Shown one piece after another: positions 36,789 through 47,702 of a DNA stretch of 64,000 nt. The stretch comes from Sinomonas humi. GTDB taxonomy: Bacteria > Actinomycetota > Actinomycetes > Actinomycetales > Micrococcaceae. The notes beneath the pieces were generated by a model that did no database searches, was not told the origin of the DNA, and was given only the letters and a program-made list of their open reading frames with translations. The stretch lies in the NCBI RefSeq assembly GCF_000802235.1, contig NZ_JTDL01000079.1:121230-185229 (forward strand). The letters run 5' to 3'. Numbering within the stretch: position 1 is the first letter of the stretch; each line of letters begins with the position of its first letter. A program made the position numbers and the translations under genes.

Positions 36789-38504
36789 TCAGGCGCTGCC
36801 GAGGGCGAGCTGGACGACGCGGACGATCACGAGGATCATCGCCACGATCAGGTAGACCCACAGCACTCCGAGGCCGACGCGGCGCGTGAGCGAGAGCTGG
36901 GGGCGTTCGAGCAGGGCCAGCGGCGGCATGCGCCACGTGAGTCGCTGGGAGCGGTCGACGGCGGGCGCCACCGCGAGCTGGCCCCTCGCCCGGGCGCGGA
37001 TCCTCAGGGCAGCGAGTGCTGCGCCGGCGAGGATGGCCAACACGACTCCGCCGATGAGGATCGCGATGATCGCGCTGCCGTCAATCCCTGGGAAGAGCGT
37101 CGCCGCCGTGAGGACGACGGAGAGGATCACGAGGATCGCGATGACGATCGAAGTGAAGACGTTCATCGCCTTCCCGTTGACCCACGGGCCCATGACGGCC
37201 TTGTCGTTGCACAGCAGCAGGAGGAACAAGGTCGCGGACGGCAGCAGCACGCCGGCGAGGACTTGGACACCGACGGTCAGGAGCCCAAGCGGGCTGCCGG
37301 GAATGACGACGACGATCGCCGAGATGAGGATGATCCCGGCGAAGGCCGCGTAGAAGCCCTTGGCCTCGCTGACCTTGCGGTGCAGGGAGTGCTTGAGCCC
37401 GAGGACGTCGCCGAGCGCGTACGAGGTCGAGAGGCCCACGGCGGCGGCTCCGATGATCGAGGCGTCGATGAGGGCCAGAGCGAACAGGACGCCCGCAAGG
37501 TGGCCGACGTACTTCCCCAAGCCTTCGGCAACGCCTCCCGCATCAGTGAACTGGCCGAACTCGGGGCGGCCGGCGAAGGTGAAGGCGGTGAAGGAGATGA
37601 TTGCCCCAGCGGCGATCACCACGATGACAATCCCGATCCACAGGTCAGCCTTCTCGTACTTCATGTAGCGCGGAGTGATGCGCTTGTCGATCACGTACGA
37701 CTGCTGGAAGAACAGCTGCCATGGAGCGATGGTCGTGCCGACGATCGCAATGATCAGGAGGGTCACGTCCGAGATGCTCGAGCCTGAGGGCACACCGGGG
37801 ATGAGGAAGCCCTGGGCGATCTGGCCATAGTCCGGAGAGGACATGAAGAAGATGGGCACGAGCAGCAGCGAGCCGAACACGAGGACCATGCACACGCGCT
37901 CAAAGCGCTGGAACGAGCCGGTGCTCGTAGCGCCGACGACCACGAGGGCGGCGACGATCACTCCCGGGATCTTGGGGACGCCAAGGTACGAGAGGCCGAT
38001 GCTGATGCCGATGAACTCCGTGACGATCGTGAGGGCGTTGAGGATGAACAGGTCGATCACGCTGAACGCGCCCCAGAACTTCCCGAAGCGCTCCACGATG
38101 AGCCGGGCGTGCCCCACGCCGGTCACGGCGCCCAGCCGGAGCACCATCTCCTGATTCACGTACAGCACTGGGACGAGGAGAAGGAGCGTCCACAGGAGGC
38201 CCGTGCCGTAGTCCTGCCCAGCCTGGGTGTAGGTGCCGAAGGCGCCCGCATCATTGTCGCCGACCATGACGATCAGGCCGGGCCCGATGATGGCCAGAAG
38301 CGTCTTGAGCCGTGCCTTCCAGCTCGACTGCCCCGGCGTGTCGTCGACGCGGATCGTGCCGAAGGCGCCCTTGATGTCCCCGATGTGGGCGGAGTCGAGC
38401 ACGGCGGCCACGCTCGGGGAGGCAACCGAGTGCGGCGCGGGTGTGGCTCTGGCCAACTTGCCGGGGTGTGGACGGCGGGCAGAGTTCAGCGGGGTCTTGA
38501 TCAC
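36789..38504 (-). CDS. NRAMP-family divalent metal transporter, probable Mg2+-type (NRMT-like)
   Basis: A 571-residue SLC11/NRAMP-fold transporter with about eleven helices. In classical Mn2+/Fe2+ members the binding site is DPGN in helix 1 and MPH in helix 6. Here helix 1 reads VMVGDNDAGAFG (residues 83-85 are DND) and helix 6 reads TTIAPWQLFFQQ, so the metal-selecting Met is missing. Loss of that Met is what is reported for NRAMP-related magnesium transporters. The M-box aptamer upstream and the MgtE-N protein downstream agree with Mg2+ transport. The GTG at 38504 follows GAGGAAG; a GTG at 38555 has no binding site. Confidence 0.87.
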   Translation of the reverse strand: MIKTPLNSARRPHPGKLARATPAPHSVASPSVAAVLDSAHIGDIKGAFGTIRVDDTPGQSSWKARLKTLLAIIGPGLIVMVGDNDAGAFGTYTQAGQDYGTGLLWTLLLLVPVLYVNQEMVLRLGAVTGVGHARLIVERFGKFWGAFSVIDLFILNALTIVTEFIGISIGLSYLGVPKIPGVIVAALVVVGATSTGSFQRFERVCMVLVFGSLLLVPIFFMSSPDYGQIAQGFLIPGVPSGSSISDVTLLIIAIVGTTIAPWQLFFQQSYVIDKRITPRYMKYEKADLWIGIVIVVIAAGAIISFTAFTFAGRPEFGQFTDAGGVAEGLGKYVGHLAGVLFALALIDASIIGAAAVGLSTSYALGDVLGLKHSLHRKVSEAKGFYAAFAGIILISAIVVVIPGSPLGLLTVGVQVLAGVLLPSATLFLLLLCNDKAVMGPWVNGKAMNVFTSIVIAILVILSVVLTAATLFPGIDGSAIIAILIGGVVLAILAGAALAALRIRARARGQLAVAPAVDRSQRLTWRMPPLALLERPQLSLTRRVGLGVLWVYLIVAMILVIVRVVQLALGSA

Positions 38505-38708
38505 AGGGACCTGCTTCCTCCCGGCGGTGGCCGGGCAATCGTGAAGCGGGCACACCGAAAAGGGCCCAAGGTCGGGCCGTCATTGGCATGCGGGGCGGGA
38601 AGAGGTGCTGCTGACGAACTTCCGTCAGAAGGCGCGCGGGGAGGTATTACTATCGCCACTCGACAAGGCGAACCACCTCCTGCATCGCTTCTCACGTGCC
38701 TGGGGAGG

Positions 38709-38729
38709 CCCCGGGCAGATCGCCCGGGG
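38709..38729 (-). terminator. Hairpin in the expression platform of the M-box leader
   Basis: CCCCGGGC and GCCCGGGG pair over 8 bp around a 5-nt loop, immediately after and overlapping by 2 bp the closing strand of the aptamer. It could compete with the aptamer's first helix. There is no T run, so the mode (transcriptional or Rho-dependent) is open. Confidence 0.5.
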
Positions 38730-38898
38730 TGCCCTTCCTCGTAAGACCTTTGGCACTTCGCGTCGTGACCCTCTCTGGGAGGGAGCCAATCGGGGTTGCC
38801 CCTTAGCCCGGGGCAGCCTGTCCTGACCGGTGGCGTCTCTCGACGTTTAGGGTCGCTGGCTTGTTTCCGCGAAGGAGCCTCAGCTAACGAACGGCACC
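38728..38898 (-). ncRNA. M-box (ykoK leader) magnesium riboswitch aptamer
   Basis: On the minus strand the leader contains the hallmark segments in order. CGTTAGCTGAGGCTCCT comes first (positions near 38890-38874), then GGAAACAAGCC, then AAACGTCGAGAGACGCC, and finally GTGCCAAAGGTCTTACGAGG near 38755-38736. The 5' end GGTGCC pairs with GGGCACC at the 3' end to close the first helix. The total of about 171 nt is the usual M-box length. M-box RNAs fold when Mg2+ is plentiful and switch off downstream Mg2+ transport genes. The downstream gene is the NRAMP-like transporter, whose start is 224 bp away. A second hairpin (GGAGGT/ACCTCC, 38640-38680) lies in between. A covariance-model scan would settle it. 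Confidence 0.88.
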
Positions 38899-39060
38899 TT
38901 GCGCGGCGATGATACACGCCGAACCTCAGGGGGCAACCCAGAAAGGCGCCATCCCTTAGTCCTCGAGGAGGATGCGGGCCGTTCAGGTTCATCCCGCGGA
39001 GCGTCGCGCGCCGGCCCCTCCGGTCCTAGCGTGGAATCGTCAGCTATCTCAGGAGGGGAC

Positions 39061-40922
<1,862 letters not shown>

Positions 40923-40935
40923 CGAACGGACCACA

Positions 40936-42261
40936 ATGGACATCATGTCCCGCGTGATCAAGACGGGAGGTGCGACGCCTGCAGGCGTCGCACCTCCCGC
41001 AGGCGTTCCTAGCGCTGCAGCTGGGCCTGCTGCAGGCACGTCAGCCGCTTCCAGGGGAAGCGTCGCCGCTATCTCCGCGCTGCCGGCCCGCCGTGGCCGC
41101 CTTCGCCAGTTCCTCTACGAACATCCTCTCGCGATGGACGGGCTCGTCGTATTCTCGAGCGCTGTGCTCTCGCTCAGTGCCCTCATCGAAGAGGGGCGCA
41201 ACGGGTTCTGGTGGCAGTTCGGCGTCGTCCTCCTCTCGCAGGCGGCGCTCATGCTGCGCCGCCGGGCGCCCTGGGCGCTTCTGGCTGGCATTGTTGCGGC
41301 GGACGCTGTCGTCCTCTTCGCCACTCCTGAACTTGGCAGCATGAGCGCAGCAGTCTGGTTCGCGCTGTACGTCGTCGCGCTTCGCGTTCGTACGGTCTGG
41401 GCACTCGTCGTCACGGTCGCCGCAAGCCTTCCCGCCGGGGCGTACTTTGCGTTCGTGTACCGTCCAGGCGAGGAGTTCCTCGCGCAGCACGGTCCGTTCA
41501 TCGGCCTCGTCGCATCCGTATCGGTCATCCTCTCGAATCTCGTCGCGATCGGCGTCGGGATCGTGGTCCGCGGGAACCGTATCCATCAGGCGGAGGTGCG
41601 CGCATGGGCGATCCGGCGGGCCCAGCTTGCCTCCGTGCAGGAACGCAACCGGATCGCGCGGGAGATGCACGACGTCGTCGCCCACTCGCTGACCGTCATG
41701 GTGGCTCTGAGCGATGGGGCTGCACGCGCCCTTGACCGCGATCCCGAGCGGGCGCGCTCGGTGCTCGGTGAACTCTCGAGTACGGGCCGAGCCGCGCTCG
41801 CGGACATGCGCCGTGTCCTCGGAGTCCTGCGGGCGGACGGTGGCTCGGTGGGCCGGGAACCCACGCCGGGCGGTCTGCAGGCCCTCGTCGACGGCTTTCG
41901 CGCGGCTGGCCTGCCCGTTGTCCTGACTCAGGAGGGCGAGAGCCTTCCAGACGACGCCGCGTTCCAGCTCGCAGTCTTCCGGATCGTCCAGGAATCGCTC
42001 ACCAACGTCCTTCGGTACGCGAGGGGCGTGGGCCGCGTCGACGTCCTTGTCGCCAGGGAAGCGGGCGCAGTGCGGGTGGGGGTCGACAACGATGGCGGCA
42101 CGGCGCCCGACGGCGCTGATCCCGCGCTGGGGACCGGCGGCGGCCTTGCCGGTATGCGGGAACGTGCCGCAATCTTCGGAGGCACGTTGACGGCCGGGCC
42201 GCGCCCGGGCGGAGGCTGGCGTGTTGAAGCAGAGCTGCACTGGGCGGAAGGGGACCGATGA
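40936..42261 (+). CDS. Sensor histidine kinase (NarL-system type, HisKA_3)
   Basis: A 441-residue membrane kinase. After a low-complexity Ala/Pro/Gly-rich N-terminus (about 1-50) come four to six membrane helices (about 65-200). The HisKA_3 dimerisation motif reads RNRIAREMHDVVAHSLTVM with the phosphorylated His. The ATPase domain has VQESLTNVLRYA, DNDGG and GLAGMRERAAIFGG. The ATG at 40936 is the most upstream start after the permease gene; an ATG at 40945 is as likely. A 34-bp perfect palindrome lies inside the first codons, so the true start could be further downstream. It overlaps the regulator gene by 4 bp. Confidence 0.88.
   Translation: MDIMSRVIKTGGATPAGVAPPAGVPSAAAGPAAGTSAASRGSVAAISALPARRGRLRQFLYEHPLAMDGLVVFSSAVLSLSALIEEGRNGFWWQFGVVLLSQAALMLRRRAPWALLAGIVAADAVVLFATPELGSMSAAVWFALYVVALRVRTVWALVVTVAASLPAGAYFAFVYRPGEEFLAQHGPFIGLVASVSVILSNLVAIGVGIVVRGNRIHQAEVRAWAIRRAQLASVQERNRIAREMHDVVAHSLTVMVALSDGAARALDRDPERARSVLGELSSTGRAALADMRRVLGVLRADGGSVGREPTPGGLQALVDGFRAAGLPVVLTQEGESLPDDAAFQLAVFRIVQESLTNVLRYARGVGRVDVLVAREAGAVRVGVDNDGGTAPDGADPALGTGGGLAGMRERAAIFGGTLTAGPRPGGGWRVEAELHWAEGDR
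40965..40998. other. 34-bp perfect palindrome inside the start of the kinase gene
   Basis: The sequence from 40965 to 40998 equals its own reverse complement around a CTGCAG centre; arms begin GGGAGGTGCGACGCC. It could form a strong hairpin in the mRNA between the exporter genes and the two-component genes, and may attenuate transcription or mark the end of the ABC operon. Confidence 0.7.
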
Positions 42262-42983
42262 CAGCCGGTTCGGAAGGCTTCTCGGCCTCAAACGAGCACA
42301 ACCTCCGTCTCCTTCTCGTTGACGACCAGCCCCTCCTGCGTGTCGGTTTCCGCATGGTCCTCGAGTCCGAGGAAGGCATCGAGGTGGTCGGCGAGGCCGG
42401 AGACGGTGCCGAGGCGGTGCGCCTCACGCGGGAACTCGCCCCGGATGTCGTTCTGATGGACGTCCGCATGCCGCGGATGGACGGGATCGAGGCCACGCGC
42501 CTCATCGCTGCGGCTCAGTCGCCGGCACGGGTCATCATCCTGACGACCTTCGACCTCGACGAATATGCCTTTGCGGGCCTCCAAGCGGGTGCGTCTGCGT
42601 TTCTCCTCAAGGATGTCGCTCCGGCTGAGCTCGTCCAGGCCGTCCGTCTCGTGGCCAGCGGGGACGCGGTCGTGAGCCCGCGTGTGACGCAGCGGCTCCT
42701 CGAGACATACGTTCGAGCGAGGGCGGGTGGAGGCGGCCGTGGTCTGGAGGCCCAGCCGGATCCGCTCCTCCGGGACCTCACTCCGCGCGAGCTCGAGGTG
42801 CTGCACGCCATCTGCGAGGGGCTCAGCAATGCGGAGATCGCCCGCCGGCTGTATCTGTCCGAGGCGACGGTCAAAAGCCATGTGCGGCGCATCCTCTCGA
42901 AACTGCACCTCCGGGACCGAGTTCAGGCGGTTGTGTACGGGTATGAAACCGGGCTCGTTGTCCCGAGCAACCCGGACTACTGA
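42258..42983 (+). CDS. Response regulator, NarL/FixJ family
   Basis: A 241-residue regulator. The receiver domain (about 14-135) has the phosphorylatable Asp in VVLMDVRMPRMDG and the conserved Lys in AFLLKDVAPAE. The LuxR-type helix-turn-helix (about 170-235) reads LTPRELEVLHAICEGLSNAEIA and EATVKSHVRRILSKL. It is coupled to the kinase gene (ATGA overlap) and presumably controls the ABC exporter encoded upstream. Confidence 0.92.
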   Translation: MTAGSEGFSASNEHNLRLLLVDDQPLLRVGFRMVLESEEGIEVVGEAGDGAEAVRLTRELAPDVVLMDVRMPRMDGIEATRLIAAAQSPARVIILTTFDLDEYAFAGLQAGASAFLLKDVAPAELVQAVRLVASGDAVVSPRVTQRLLETYVRARAGGGGRGLEAQPDPLLRDLTPRELEVLHAICEGLSNAEIARRLYLSEATVKSHVRRILSKLHLRDRVQAVVYGYETGLVVPSNPDY

Positions 42984-43033
42984 GGTTTGCCGGCTGAAGT
43001 TTGTCAGCGGCTCCGGCGGGTATTAGGTAGGGC

Positions 43034-43486
43034 GTGGTTCGCAAGAAGAGCCAGATCGGTCCGTTCCTTCTCCGGGTCGTTGCCAACGCTGCGGCGTTGT
43101 GGGTCGGCACGCTCATCCTTCCCGGCCTCAAGATCAGCGGGTCATTGCCCGGCGGGGGCGCGGCCAGCCCCAGTGGACCGCTCGAATTCGTTCTGGGCTA
43201 CCTCTTCATCGGTGCTCTCTTCGGCTTGGTGAATGCCTTGATCCGGCCCCTCGTCGGTCGGCTCGCCCTGCCCGTAACCGTGCTGACCTTGGGTCTGTTC
43301 GCCCTCGTGCTCAACGCGGCGATGCTGGAGCTGACCGCCTGGATCAGCCGGTACACCCCCGTGCACCTCATCGTGGACTCGTTCTTCTGGACGGCCGTGC
43401 TGGGTGCCATCGTCATCTCGATCGTCTCGTCCCTCGTGGGGGCGCCGCTCGGTGCCGGCCGCAAGCGCCCGAAGCTGAAGTTCTGA
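43034..43486 (+). CDS. Phage holin family protein (4-TM, Mycobacterium type)
   Basis: A 150-residue membrane protein with four helices. LLRVVANAAALWVGTLILPG, FLGLVNALIRP-like (here LFGLVNALIRPLVG) and LPVTVLTLGLFALVLNAAML are the PF04020 marks. Despite the family name these proteins are not phage lysis factors in actinobacteria; their role is unknown. The GTG start has GGTAGGG close upstream. There is no prophage around it. Confidence 0.85.
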   Translation: MVRKKSQIGPFLLRVVANAAALWVGTLILPGLKISGSLPGGGAASPSGPLEFVLGYLFIGALFGLVNALIRPLVGRLALPVTVLTLGLFALVLNAAMLELTAWISRYTPVHLIVDSFFWTAVLGAIVISIVSSLVGAPLGAGRKRPKLKF

Positions 43487-43664
43487 CCCGGTCTGCGCCT
43501 CGGCCCGCGCTCCCGCCCGCTTGTGTTTTCCCAATCAGTCGGAATGGCGGCGCGTCGCGCCCGACCCGAGTGTCGGCAGCCTAGAAGTGGGCTGGAGCGG
43601 CGATTCGCTCAGGCCCTCAGCGAGCCGACTTCCCCGAAGACGGCAGCCGCAGCAGAATGTCGGC

Positions 43665-44396
43665 ATGCGCCCGTTCCTGCTCCTCGCCTCGCGCGACCAC
43701 GATGTCGTCGCTGACGACGAGTACCGCGCGTTCTGCGAATACGGGGGCCTCGCGGCGGAGGAACTGTGGCGTGTGCGTGCCGAGGCAGGCCCGCTCCCGG
43801 CGATTGACCTCGCGAACTTCTCGGGCGTGATCCTCGGCGGGAGCCCGTTCACTGCGTCGGATCCGGTCGAGGAAAAGAGCTCCGAGCAGCTCCGCGTCGA
43901 GGCGGAGATCGGCAAGCTCCTCGATCGCATCGTCGAAGAGGACTTCCCGTTCTTCGGTGCCTGCTATGGGGTCGGGCTGCTCGGCCAGCACGAGGGCGCG
44001 GTCGTGGACCGCCGCTTCGGGGAGCCCGTCGGCCCCGTCCGGGTGAAGCTGACCCCGGTTGGTATCGTCGACCCACTCTGCGCGGGCCTGCAGCCCTCCT
44101 TTGACGCGTTCGTGGGCCACAAGGAGGCCGTGCGAACACTGCCGTCGAACGCTGCGCTGCTCGCGGGTTCCGCGAGCTGCCCTGTCCAGATGTTCCGCTT
44201 CAAACGCAACCTCTATGCCACTCAGTTCCACCCCGAGCTCGACCTTCCCGGCCTCGAACGTCGTATTGATGCCTATCGCCATTCCGGCTACTTCCCACCG
44301 GACGAGGCGGACGCGGTCAAGCAGCGCGCCCGGGCAGCGCATGTGTACGAGCCACAGCGAATTCTGCGGAACTTCGTGGAGCGGTATGCGCGCTGA
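43665..44396 (+). CDS. Class I glutamine amidotransferase-like protein
   Basis: A 243-residue GATase1 protein. The nucleophile Cys lies in FFGACYGVGLLGQ and the catalytic His in YATQFHPELD. It resembles stand-alone GuaA-type amidotransferases such as YfeJ/GAT paralogues that have no fused synthetase. It would release ammonia from glutamine or hydrolyse a gamma-glutamyl bond. The acceptor partner is unknown. No clear ribosome-binding site precedes the ATG at 43665, so the start is somewhat uncertain. It is followed 21 bp later by the aminopeptidase gene. Confidence 0.85.
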   Translation: MRPFLLLASRDHDVVADDEYRAFCEYGGLAAEELWRVRAEAGPLPAIDLANFSGVILGGSPFTASDPVEEKSSEQLRVEAEIGKLLDRIVEEDFPFFGACYGVGLLGQHEGAVVDRRFGEPVGPVRVKLTPVGIVDPLCAGLQPSFDAFVGHKEAVRTLPSNAALLAGSASCPVQMFRFKRNLYATQFHPELDLPGLERRIDAYRHSGYFPPDEADAVKQRARAAHVYEPQRILRNFVERYAR

Positions 44397-44417
44397 CCCG
44401 CTGGCTAAACTCGGCTC

Positions 44418-45707
44418 ATGCCTACCGCCGCACATCGTCATGCCCAGGATCTCGGCCGTTTCGTCGTAGCTTCGCCCTCGAGCTTCCACGCAGCGCACGA
44501 GGGCGCCCGCCGCCTTGCGGAGGTCGGGTTCCGAGTGCTGTCGGAAGCCGAAGAATGGCCGACGGCGCCGGGCGGCTACGTGGTTGTGCGTGACGGCGCG
44601 CTCATCGCCTGGATTGTGCCCGACGGCGCGGGACCCCTCACGCCGTTCCGAATCCTCGGGGCCCACACGGACTCGCCCTCGTTCAAGCTCAAGCCCAAGC
44701 CGACGACCGGGGCCTTTGGCTGGCTGCAGGCTGGCGTTGAAGTCTACGGCGGGCCGATGCTCAACTCGTGGCTGGACCGCGAGCTGCGTCTCGCAGGGCG
44801 CCTCGTGACGGTCGAGGGTGCCGAGCACCTTGTGGCGACCGGCCCGCTCCTGCGGTTCCCTCAGCTTGCGATCCACCTCGACCGCTCGGTGAACGATGGG
44901 CTCAAGCTCGACAGGCAGCGGCACATGAACCCGGTGTGGGGACTTGGCGATCCAGACCGAGCGGACCTGCTCGGTCTGCTGGCCCGCGAGGCCGGGGTCG
45001 ATCCGGGAGACGTGGGAGGGTACGACATCGTGGTCGCAGACGCGCAGGAGCCCGCGGTCTTCGGTACGGACGGTGAATTCCTCGCGTCCGGTCGGCTCGA
45101 CAACCTCTCTTCGGTCCACGCAGGGCTCACGGCGCTCGGCCGGGCCTTTGAGGACACGGGGGAGTGGTCCGGCGAGCCGGTCATCCCGGTCCTTGCCGCC
45201 TTCGATCACGAGGAGGTCGGTTCGTCAACGCGCTCGGGGGCCTGCGGGCCCTTCCTCGAGGACGTCTTGGCCCGCCTCGGCGACGGGCTCGGCACGACGG
45301 CGACTGATCGCCGTCGTGCGTTCGCCGCCTCCTGGCACGTTTCGGGGGACGCGGGCCACGCGATCCATCCGAACTATCCGGAAAAGCATGATCCGGCGAA
45401 CCGCCCGGTGCTCAACGGGGGCCCACTGCTCAAGATCAACGCCCAGCAGCGGTACGCAACCGACGCCGCCGGCGCTGCCCTGTGGGCGCGGCTGTGCTCG
45501 GAGGCCGAGGTGCCCTACCAGGAGTTCGTCTCGAACAATGACGTCCCGTGCGGCTCCACCATCGGGCCGCTCACGGCGACTCGGCTTGGGATCCGCACGG
45601 TCGACGTCGGCGTCCCGCTCCTTTCCATGCATTCCGCGCGTGAACTCGCAGGCGTGCTGGATCCTTGGCGCCTCGCGCTCGTCGCCGAGCGCTTCTTCGT
45701 CAGTTGA
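44418..45707 (+). CDS. M18 family aminopeptidase
   Basis: A 429-residue metallopeptidase of the aspartyl aminopeptidase family. Metal and catalytic motifs are LGAHTDSPSFKLK, SGRLDNLSSVHA, AFDHEEVGS, HVSGDAGHAIHPNY and LLSMHSARE. It removes N-terminal, often acidic, residues from peptides in the cytoplasm. The ATG start gives the expected length for the family. Confidence 0.93.
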   Translation: MPTAAHRHAQDLGRFVVASPSSFHAAHEGARRLAEVGFRVLSEAEEWPTAPGGYVVVRDGALIAWIVPDGAGPLTPFRILGAHTDSPSFKLKPKPTTGAFGWLQAGVEVYGGPMLNSWLDRELRLAGRLVTVEGAEHLVATGPLLRFPQLAIHLDRSVNDGLKLDRQRHMNPVWGLGDPDRADLLGLLAREAGVDPGDVGGYDIVVADAQEPAVFGTDGEFLASGRLDNLSSVHAGLTALGRAFEDTGEWSGEPVIPVLAAFDHEEVGSSTRSGACGPFLEDVLARLGDGLGTTATDRRRAFAASWHVSGDAGHAIHPNYPEKHDPANRPVLNGGPLLKINAQQRYATDAAGAALWARLCSEAEVPYQEFVSNNDVPCGSTIGPLTATRLGIRTVDVGVPLLSMHSARELAGVLDPWRLALVAERFFVS

Positions 45708-45713
45708 GGGCTT

Positions 45714-46388
45714 TCAGCCGCTCTGGGTCGCGAGCCCGATGACGAGGTTGATGGTCGCGGCGAGGATGACGGTCGAGAAGACGTAGCCGAGGATCCCCTG
45801 TTTGAGCGCTTCGGTGCGGATCTGCGTCGTCGTCAGGTTCGTATCCGAAACCTGGAACGTCATGCCAAGGGTGAAGCCGAGGTATGCGAAGTCGCTGTAC
45901 TTGGGCGGCTCGTCTTGGTTGAACTCGACGCCCCCGGGTTGGGTCGTGCTGTAGTACAGCTCTGCGTAGCGCAGGATGAAGATCGTATGCAACAGGAGCC
46001 AGGACGCGGCAACGACGAGGATGGCGAGCAGGGCGAGGGTGACCTTTCCCGCCCCCTTGTCCTGATTGCCGGAGACCATGACCATGATGACGGCGACAAT
46101 TGCGGCGACGTTCGCGGAGAGGATGAGGAAGTCGCGGGTTCCCCTGCGCGGGTCCTCTTCTCGGGCGTGGTTCTTCGTCTGTTCCGCGTCCATGGGGAGG
46201 ATCCTCGAGAGAACCCAGATGTCGTACAGAAGGGCCGCGGCGCCCCAGCCAGCGGCGGCGGCGTGCCACCAAGACGAGAAGAGTCCAGTGAGGATCGCGG
46301 CGACTATGCCTAGGGCGACCATCGCCCACATGCGGCGGCTGGCGCTCACAGCGCGCGTCGAGCGGAGAGAACCGGGCTGTGTCATCAT
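45714..46388 (-). CDS. DUF1345 family membrane protein
   Basis: A 224-residue protein with five predicted helices. The YSDFAYLGFTLGMTFQVSDTNL-type stretch (residues about 160-181) is the mark of DUF1345. The function is unknown. Two adjacent ATG codons (46388 and 46385) are possible starts. It converges on the aminopeptidase gene with 6 bp between stop codons. Confidence 0.88.
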   Translation of the reverse strand: MMTQPGSLRSTRAVSASRRMWAMVALGIVAAILTGLFSSWWHAAAAGWGAAALLYDIWVLSRILPMDAEQTKNHAREEDPRRGTRDFLILSANVAAIVAVIMVMVSGNQDKGAGKVTLALLAILVVAASWLLLHTIFILRYAELYYSTTQPGGVEFNQDEPPKYSDFAYLGFTLGMTFQVSDTNLTTTQIRTEALKQGILGYVFSTVILAATINLVIGLATQSG

Positions 46389-46540
46389 GCGGCGATCCTC
46401 GCACTCCTACCTTCGTGAGCCCTGACTGTTCCTGCACACCAATCGCCACGGCGTGTCGTCCACAACCCCTGAAGGGGGAACGGACGACGACGGCGGGCGG
46501 CCCTAGTGTTGAAGTCACCGGAGGGCAGGCGCGGATCCGG

Positions 46541-46661
46541 TAGTATAGGGAAGTCTGTGCTGCCGCAGGATGCAAACCTGTGCGGAGCATTGGCAAACGC
46601 AAATGAACCTCCTGTTGCGGAGAGACCGCAACCGCTTAGCCCAAAGGAGGTGGGTTCACAC
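46541..46661 (+). promoter_or_regulatory. Promoter and leader of rpsF
   Basis: TAGTAT at 46541-46546 is a good -10 box, with no strong -35 box at normal spacing. The leader contains a hairpin (GTTGCGG/CCGCAAC, 46614-46632) and then AAAGGAGG at 46643-46650. The hairpin could belong to an S6:S18-binding leader, as described for other bacteria, but that fold was not established here. Confidence 0.5.
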
Positions 46662-46967
46662 ATGCGTGCTTACGAACTGATGGTCCTTATCGATCCCGAG
46701 ATCGACGAGCGTACCGTTCAGCCGTCGCTGGACAAGTTCCTGAGTGTGATCACCACCGACGGTGGAACCGTCGACAAGGTGGACATCTGGGGTCGTCGTC
46801 GTCTCGCTTATGAGATCAAGAAGAAGACCGAGGCGATCTACGCCGTCGTCAACTTCACCGCTGAGCCGGCCACGGCCCAGGAGCTTGATCGTCAGCTGAA
46901 CCTCAACGAGACGATCATGCGCACCAAGATCATCCGCCCTGAAGACCAGAAGGTTTCCGCCAAGTAG
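46662..46967 (+). CDS. rpsF: 30S ribosomal protein S6
   Basis: A 101-residue bS6 protein: [16 protein letters not shown] at the start and [21 protein letters not shown] in the middle, followed by the second beta-alpha-beta unit. It pairs with S18 on the platform of the small subunit. The ATG has an ideal AAAGGAGG. First gene of rpsF-ssb-rpsR-rplI. Confidence 0.98.
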   Translation: MRAYELMVLIDPEIDERTVQPSLDKFLSVITTDGGTVDKVDIWGRRRLAYEIKKKTEAIYAVVNFTAEPATAQELDRQLNLNETIMRTKIIRPEDQKVSAK

Positions 46968-47028
46968 TCTTGGCGTGAATCTCTTCGCTCATCCGTAAGA
47001 ACGTCCAAGGCTCGGACCAGGAGGCAGC

Positions 47029-47640
47029 ATGGCAGGCGAAACCACGATTACGGTCATCGGCAATCTGACCAACGATCCGGAACTCCGGTTCACACCGTCG
47101 GGTTCTGCCGTGGCCAACTTCACCGTGGCTTCCACGCCGCGCACCTTTGATCGCCAATCGAATGAGTGGAAGGACGGGGAGACCCTGTTCCTCCGCGCAT
47201 CCATTTGGCGTGAGGCTGCCGAGAACGTTGCAGAGTCGCTCACCAAGGGCATGCGCGTGATCGTCAGCGGCCGGCTCAAGAGCCGTTCTTACGAGACCAA
47301 GGAAGGCGAGAAGCGCACCGTCATCGAGCTTGAGGTCGACGAGATCGGCCCGAGCCTGCGCTATGCCTCTGCCAAAGTGAACCGCACCCAGCGCTCCGGC
47401 GGTCAGGGTGGGAACTTCGGCGGCGGCAATGCCGGGGGCAACTTCGGCGGCGGCAACTCCGGGGGGAACTTCGGTGGCGGCAACTCCGGCGGTTACGGAG
47501 GCAACCAAGGTTCGCAGAACCAGGGTGGCTCCGGCGGTTGGAGCGGCGGCGGCGCGCAGAATGACGATCCGTGGGCAACCCCGGGCGTCAGCAACTCGGG
47601 CGGTTGGGGCAGTGGCCCTGACTCCGAGCCGCCTTTCTGA
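47029..47640 (+). CDS. ssb: Single-stranded DNA-binding protein
   Basis: A 203-residue SSB. The OB fold (about 1-115) begins [22 protein letters not shown] glycine/asparagine-rich linker with GGNFGGGN repeats follows, and the C-terminal tip DSEPPF is the acidic partner-docking motif, slightly different from the common DDDIPF. It coats single-stranded DNA in replication and repair. Lies between rpsF and rpsR. Confidence 0.97.
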   Translation: MAGETTITVIGNLTNDPELRFTPSGSAVANFTVASTPRTFDRQSNEWKDGETLFLRASIWREAAENVAESLTKGMRVIVSGRLKSRSYETKEGEKRTVIELEVDEIGPSLRYASAKVNRTQRSGGQGGNFGGGNAGGNFGGGNSGGNFGGGNSGGYGGNQGSQNQGGSGGWSGGGAQNDDPWATPGVSNSGGWGSGPDSEPPF

Positions 47641-47702
47641 TCACTTACATCAACCATCCCGTGGCATGACCACGGGCTCCGCGAGACAAAAGGAGCTCCA
47701 CG

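Noticed and set aside
36789..38504. Mn2+/Fe2+ transporter MntH
   Set aside because: The DPGN and MPH metal motifs are changed, and the M-box and MgtE-N neighbours point to Mg2+.
43034..43486. Prophage remnant suggested by the holin family name
   Set aside because: PF04020 proteins are widespread chromosomal membrane proteins in actinobacteria and no phage gene is adjacent.
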